Source: Oscillospiraceae bacterium
GTDB lineage: Bacteria; Bacillota; Clostridia; Oscillospirales; Oscillospiraceae
Assembly: GCA_024691985.1 (NCBI GenBank)
Contig: JAILNC010000066.1
Coordinates: 1-37,746, forward strand
Direction of reading: 5' to 3'
DNA: 37,746 nt
Both the position numbers and the translations under genes were made by a program. The first letter of the stretch is position 1. Every line of letters starts with the position of its first letter. The notes below the pieces were generated by a model. It saw nothing but the letters and a program-made list of their open reading frames with translations, made no database searches and was not told where the DNA came from. Shown here one piece after another: positions 34,901 to 37,746 of this stretch.

Positions 34901-34983
34901 ACGGTGTGACCATGCAGGAAAAGGGCGTATCCACCGTGATCGAGCTCGACCTTGAACAGGCGCAGAAGACGATAGAAGAATGA
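31966..34983 (+). CDS. smc: Chromosome segregation protein SMC (short-armed)
   Basis: SMC is the ATPase of prokaryotic condensin. The N-terminal head has LKALEIQGFKSF and Walker A GPNGSGKSN (about residues 31-39). The hinge spans about 414-583, ending LISPGGAMTGGSS. The C-terminal head begins near GTPNLGAIDEYERV (about 801) and holds signature LLSGGEMAF (about 906) and Walker B FCVMDEIEAALDEVN. Start is TTG at 31966 with GGGG upstream. At 1005 residues it is about 180 shorter than B. subtilis SMC (about 1186). Heads and hinge look complete, so both coiled-coil arms (about 250 and 220 residues) are shortened. The signature motif reads GGEM rather than GGER. Confidence 0.96.
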   Translation: MYLKALEIQGFKSFPDKTRLSFEKDITAIVGPNGSGKSNIADAILWVMGEQRSKALRGGKMEDVIFGGTEKRGALGYAQVSLILDNSARIFDSDSSEIMLTRRYYRSGESEYYVNREAVRLKDLNALLMDTGLGRDGYSIIGQGRIAEIVSARSTDRREVFEEAAGISRFRYRKEEAERKLERTEENLLRISDKIEELELQVGPLKEQAAVAKRYLKLRDELKTAEISLWMATLDKLHSQSESIRVEYAQVTAELETAKEGLQALYASSEGISERMHRKDIETDEARGRLGAAEAEIARCEADAAVLRADCKSTEDAKARMLDDISEQENRVREVQKNIDEAKKRTDEIDRELAACREESGRCRNVLDGCRMKLSSREQILNGLSEKANRLAVDGRTMDARIRMLEDMEREFEGYSKAVRSVMRESAHGVLKGIHAPVANLLRTDEETALAIETALGAASQNIVTDTMNDGRAAIEYLKRTDGGRATFLALDTIRGCVMKDAPERDPGFVGIASELVQFEEKYRGIVENLLGRTVIAEALPDAIRMSKNSGSRLRIVTLDGQLISPGGAMTGGSSAKGSGILSRANELEKLKKKRGSAQAEEKLCAQELERAKANLAQVRYTLERAQEEEAELRSKSASLEAERRAGENSSAQLRLLLESLSGDSRERQRVVEAFDERLESFRNRLAEKEKELARCRAGADAIRGEIGQISRSRLELEGKRTRAEKEAQTRNAEILELERRSARIEQKKLAADLEEKQILDRLWEGYELSHSAAQALRRPIESMAKANRAVSELRSQIGALGTPNLGAIDEYERVSTRYEFLSGQRSDVDKAKAELITIIRDITAQMETVFIERFNQISECFRETFLELFGGGKAALKLEDENDVLGCGIDIRVQPPGKALSTISLLSGGEMAFVAIALYFAILKVRPTPFCVMDEIEAALDEVNVKRFADYLRRMADRTQFLVITHRRGTMEEADMLYGVTMQEKGVSTVIELDLEQAQKTIEE

Positions 34984-35093
34984 GAGTGAAGAGTGGAGTG
35001 TGAAGAGTGAAATTGTTGTGCGCCTGCGGCGCGTTATAATTATCCGCGGAGCGGATACCACAACTTCACTCTCCACTCTCCAAACTCCACACT
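34984..35093. repeat. Interspersed inverted-repeat element between smc and ftsY
   Basis: About 110 bp starts right after the smc stop. Imperfect inverted arms (GAGTGAAGAGTGGAGTG... on the left, TTCACTCTCCACTCTCC on the right) of about 35 bp enclose two small perfect hairpins, CGCC-TGC-GGCG (35021-35031) and TATCCGC-GGA-GCGGATA (35041-35057). The design is that of a small non-coding dispersed element (MITE/REP-like). I recall similar GTGAAGAGTGAA-type elements in Oscillospiraceae genomes, but have not searched. Confidence 0.78.
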
Positions 35094-35115
35094 GAAAAAG
35101 GGATGAGGTTGAACA

Positions 35116-36021
35116 ATGGGTTTCTTTGACAAACTCTTTTCGGGCCTGAGCAAGACCCGCAGCAATATGGAGGATCTCGAGGAGATCTTCCGCAGCTACG
35201 AGCCGGATGACGACGAGTTCTTCGACGAGCTCGAGGAGCTGCTCATCATGGCGGACATGGGGGCCGAGACGGTCGACCGCGTGGTCACCTCCATGCACTA
35301 CCTCTGCTTTGACAAGAACGTCAAGCGCGGCGACAAGGCGCGGGAGCTGCTGATCGGGGAACTGGAAAAGGAGCTCGACGCGGGGGACAACAGCCTCAAG
35401 CTGACGACAAAGCCCTCGGTCATCCTGATGGTCGGCGTCAACGGCGTGGGCAAGACCACTACCATCGGCAAGCTGGCCGCCATGCTCAAGGGGCAGGGGA
35501 AGAAGGTCCTGCTCTGCGCGGGCGACACCTTCCGCGCCGCGGCCGCCGAGCAGCTGGCGGTCTGGGCCGAGCGCGCGGGCGTGGAGCTGGTGCGCCACGA
35601 GGAGGGCAGCGACCCCGCCGCCGTGGTCTTTGACGGTATCAGCGCCGGCAAGGCCCGGGGAACCGACGTCATCATCATTGACACGGTGGGCAGACTCCAC
35701 AACAAGCAGAACCTGATGAACGAACTCAACAAGATGCGCCGCATCATCGCCCGGGAGCTGCCCGACGCGGATGTGGAGACCCTGATGGTCCTCGACGCCA
35801 CCACAGGGCAGAACGGCCTCATCCAGGCCGAGCAGTTCCTGGAGACCGCCGGCATCACCGGCATCGTCCTCACCAAGCTCGACGGCACGGCCAAGGGAGG
35901 CGTGGTCTTCGCCATCGCCAACCGCCTGAAGCTGCCGGTCAAGTTTGTGGGCGTTGGCGAGGGGATGGACGATCTGATCCCCTTCGTGCCCAAGGACTTT
36001 ATTGAGGCGCTGTTTAAATAA
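35116..36021 (+). CDS. ftsY: Signal recognition particle receptor FtsY
   Basis: FtsY is the membrane-associated GTPase that docks SRP-ribosome complexes. The protein of 301 residues has a short acidic N domain ([23 protein letters not shown] begins near residue 15) without the long acidic A domain. The G domain shows [15 protein letters not shown] (from about residue 107), [21 protein letters not shown] and [12 protein letters not shown]. The G3 motif reads DTVGR (residues 189-193) instead of the nearly invariant DTAGR. GATGAGGT at 35102-35109 is the ribosome binding site. It is downstream of smc, as in many Firmicutes, but is not followed by ffh. Confidence 0.96.
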   Translation: MGFFDKLFSGLSKTRSNMEDLEEIFRSYEPDDDEFFDELEELLIMADMGAETVDRVVTSMHYLCFDKNVKRGDKARELLIGELEKELDAGDNSLKLTTKPSVILMVGVNGVGKTTTIGKLAAMLKGQGKKVLLCAGDTFRAAAAEQLAVWAERAGVELVRHEEGSDPAAVVFDGISAGKARGTDVIIIDTVGRLHNKQNLMNELNKMRRIIARELPDADVETLMVLDATTGQNGLIQAEQFLETAGITGIVLTKLDGTAKGGVVFAIANRLKLPVKFVGVGEGMDDLIPFVPKDFIEALFK

Positions 36022-36037
36022 GCACAAACCAGAGAAA

Positions 36038-36085
36038 CCCCTCAGTCAGCCTGCGGCTGACAGCTCCCCTCAGGCAGGGGAGCCT
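36038..36085. repeat. Interspersed double-hairpin repeat (GTCAGCCTGCGGCTGAC type)
   Basis: Two adjacent perfect hairpins: GTCAGCC-TGC-GGCTGAC (36045-36061) and GCTCCCCT-CAGGC-AGGGGAGC (36063-36083). The arrangement CCCCTCAGTCAGCC...GCTCCCCTCA is one I associate with repeats scattered through Oscillospiraceae genomes. It lies between ftsY and yhbY and lacks a T-tract, so it is a repeat rather than a classical terminator. Confidence 0.78.
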
Positions 36086-36102
36086 GTAAGGAAGGAGATA
36101 CT

Positions 36103-36408
36103 ATGATAACAAGCAAACAGCGGGCGCAGCTGAGAAGCCTCGCCATGCAGGAGGATACCATCATTCAGGTGGGCAAGGGCGGTATCACCGACAGCGTGAT
36201 CGAGTCCGTGTCCGCCGCCCTCAAGGCCAGAGAGCTGGTCAAGGGCAAGGTGCTGGAGAATTCCATGCTCACTGCCCGTGAGGCCTGTGATGCACTTTGC
36301 CAAGCCTGCAAGGCGGACGCCGTCCAGGTGATCGGGACCAAGTTCGTTCTCTTTAAGCGCAACCCCAATGCTCCGAAGATCGAGCTGGTAAAGGAAAAGA
36401 AAAAATGA
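36103..36408 (+). CDS. yhbY: YhbY-type (CRM domain) ribosome assembly RNA-binding protein
   Basis: This 101-residue protein is a single CRS1-YhbY (CRM) domain: TSKQRAQLRSLAMQ, IIQVGKGGITDSVIESV (GKGG where GKNG is usual), a basic LKARELVKGKVLEN strand and IGTKFVLFKRNPN. Such proteins associate with pre-50S particles. AAGGAAGGAG precedes the ATG at 36103. Its TGA overlaps the start of the nadD fusion as ATGA, matching the conserved yhbY-nadD-yqeK-rsfS order. Confidence 0.95.
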   Translation: MITSKQRAQLRSLAMQEDTIIQVGKGGITDSVIESVSAALKARELVKGKVLENSMLTAREACDALCQACKADAVQVIGTKFVLFKRNPNAPKIELVKEKKK

Positions 36409-37595
36409 GGATCGTCCTGTACGGCGGCAGCTTCAATCCTCCGCACAGGGGACATGTGGCCGCCGCGCAAAGCGTATATGAGGCGCTGCACCCCGACCGC
36501 TTCCTGATTATGCCCACCAACATCCCCCCACACAAGGTGATGGAGGAGAACAGCCCCAGCCCGCAGACGCGGCTGGAGTTTACCCGCCTGGCCTTCGGGG
36601 ACATCCCGGGGGCGGAGATCTCGGACATGGAGATCCTGCGCGAGGGGAAGAGCTACACCGCCGACACGGTCGCCGTCCTGCGGGAGAAGTACCCCAAGGC
36701 GGAGCTGTGCATCGTGATGGGCACCGACATGTTCCTGAGCTTTCGCACCTGGTATCGCTGGGAGTATCTGGCCTCCGAGTGCAACCTGGCGGTGTTGAGC
36801 CGGGATGAGGACGACGGGCCGGAGATCGCCGCCTTGCGGGAGAGACTCGAAAAGGACTGCGGCGCGAAGGTGAAGCGGATCCCGCATGAGCCGCTGCCCA
36901 TGAGCTCCACCGAGATAAGGGAGAAGCTGCGGAGAGGGGAAGGCTCTGAGCTGCTGCCCGAGGCCGTGTACCGCCGCATCCTGCAGACAGGCAGCTACGG
37001 CGCAAAACCGGAGCTGACCTGGCTGCGCGCGCAGGTCCGGCCCTATTTGAAGCCCAAGCGCCTGCCCCATGTGGAGGGTGTGGAGGCCATGGCGGTCGGC
37101 CTTGCCGAGCGTTGGGGAGAGGACAGCCACACTGCCGCCGAGGCGGGGATCCTTCATGATATCACCAAGGCCCTTTCGCCTGAGAAACAGTTGAAACTGT
37201 GCAAAAAGTATGGTATCATACTGGACATCGCAGAGCGGGAGACCCCGGCGCTGCTGCACGCAAGGACGGGCGCGGCACTGTCCCGGGAGCTTTTCGGCAT
37301 CCCCGACGAGATCTATGGGGCGATCCGCTGGCACACCACCGGCAGGCCCGCCATGAGCCGGCTGGAGAAGATCATTTACCTGGCCGACTATGTGGAGCCG
37401 ACGCGGGACTTTGAAGGGGTCGAAGCGCTGCGGAAGCTGTGCTTTGAGGATCTGGATGCCGCCATGGAGCTGGGGCTTCGTATGAGTGCGGAGGAGATCC
37501 GCGCCCGGGGGGCCGAGCCCTTTCGGGATACCCTGGAGGCATACGCGTATTATAGAAATCTGAACTCACATAAAGAGGAGGAATCATCATGCTGA
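36405..37595 (+). CDS. nadD: NadD-YqeK fusion: nicotinate-nucleotide adenylyltransferase plus HD-domain hydrolase
   Basis: Two proteins that are separate neighbours in B. subtilis are joined in one 396-residue frame. Residues 1-~195 are NadD, which makes deamido-NAD: GGSFNPPHRGHVAAA (nucleotide-binding HxGH-type motif), PTNIPPHK, MGTDMFLSFRTWYRW and PMSSTEIREKL. Residues ~204-390 are YqeK, an HD-domain phosphohydrolase linked to Ap4A cleavage: LPHVEGVEAMA, AGILHDITKAL, HARTGAALS and RWHTTGRPAMSRLEKIIYLADYVEP. Motifs for both halves are present and no frameshift is needed, so it looks functional. It overlaps yhbY upstream and rsfS downstream by 7 nt. Confidence 0.94.
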   Translation: MRIVLYGGSFNPPHRGHVAAAQSVYEALHPDRFLIMPTNIPPHKVMEENSPSPQTRLEFTRLAFGDIPGAEISDMEILREGKSYTADTVAVLREKYPKAELCIVMGTDMFLSFRTWYRWEYLASECNLAVLSRDEDDGPEIAALRERLEKDCGAKVKRIPHEPLPMSSTEIREKLRRGEGSELLPEAVYRRILQTGSYGAKPELTWLRAQVRPYLKPKRLPHVEGVEAMAVGLAERWGEDSHTAAEAGILHDITKALSPEKQLKLCKKYGIILDIAERETPALLHARTGAALSRELFGIPDEIYGAIRWHTTGRPAMSRLEKIIYLADYVEPTRDFEGVEALRKLCFEDLDAAMELGLRMSAEEIRARGAEPFRDTLEAYAYYRNLNSHKEEESSC

Positions 37596-37746
37596 CAGCC
37601 GAACAGATTGCGGTCATTGCCGCAAAAGCGCTGGAAGACAAAAAGGCAAAGGATGTCAAGGTTCTCAAAACCCGGGAGCAGACGATCCTGGCCGACTATT
37701 TCGTAATCTGCAACGGCACCTCCTCCACGCACATCAAGGCGCTGGT
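37589..37746 (+). CDS. rsfS: Ribosomal silencing factor RsfS (3' truncated by window edge)
   Basis: The first 52 codons are visible, starting MLTAEQIAVIAAKALEDKKA and running through VKVLKTREQTILADYFVICNGTSS to the window end. The DYFVICNGTSS segment is the RsfS/DUF143 signature. RsfS binds ribosomal protein uL14 and keeps subunits apart when nutrients are scarce. GAGGAGG lies 8-10 nt before the ATG, which overlaps the nadD-yqeK stop by 7 nt. Confidence 0.94.
   Translation, partial: MLTAEQIAVIAAKALEDKKAKDVKVLKTREQTILADYFVICNGTSSTHIKAL

Noticed and set aside
31966-34983. SMC shortened by frameshift or truncation
   Set aside because: One continuous frame contains Walker A, hinge, signature and Walker B in order, so the protein is intact and only the arms are short.

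Overview
The window is an almost gap-free stretch of a GC-rich (roughly 60-65 percent by eye) bacterial chromosome. Gene content and order (infB-rbfA-nrnA-truB-ribF; dprA-topA-trmFO; plsX-rnc-radical SAM-smc-ftsY; yhbY-nadD/yqeK-rsfS), strong Shine-Dalgarno sites and TTG/GTG starts point to a Gram-positive-type Clostridia, most likely an Oscillospiraceae-like gut anaerobe. The taxonomic placement is inference from gene order, the NadD-YqeK fusion and the kinds of interspersed repeats. I see no rRNA, tRNA, CRISPR array, insertion sequence or prophage.

Layout. 1-5230 is the translation/RNA maturation operon: the 3' part of infB, then rbfA, nrnA, truB and ribF with short gaps or ATGA overlaps. 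It is followed by an anchored PepSY protein and an acyltransferase-3 membrane protein, ending at a bidirectional terminator shared with a convergent DEDDh exonuclease. murF and a HAD phosphatase (8426-10491) follow. A well-formed promoter at 10499-10527 then opens a five-gene accessory operon (10561-15888): two polytopic GT-C-type glycosyltransferase-like proteins, a lipoprotein, a DegT-like PLP-fold protein and a ProX-type aminoacyl-tRNA deacylase. Convergent to it lie an AEC transporter and a membrane-anchored endonuclease/exonuclease/phosphatase protein. glyA, a second acyltransferase-3 gene of lower GC, a convergent threonine ammonia-lyase and an ArsB/NhaD-type ion transporter follow. From 23.6 kb to the end everything is on the plus strand: a SpoU methyltransferase, dprA, topA, trmFO, plsX, rnc, a radical SAM protein, smc, ftsY, yhbY, a nadD-yqeK fusion and the start of rsfS.

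The most unusual structure is non-coding. At 15879-16004 there are nine tandem copies of a degenerate 14-nt unit (consensus ATTAACATAATATA) in exact 14-nt phase. A three-copy version with the same unit order and the same terminal unit sits at 20540-20581. Both lie directly between the stop codon of a plus-strand gene and a terminator shared by convergent genes. Three further, unrelated interspersed palindromic repeats lie at 23362-23462, 34984-35093 and 36038-36085. Among proteins, the notable points are an SMC of only about 1005 residues with both coiled-coil arms shortened, an FtsY whose G3 motif reads DTVGR, and the NadD-YqeK fusion. I found no recognisable defence or conjugation system.
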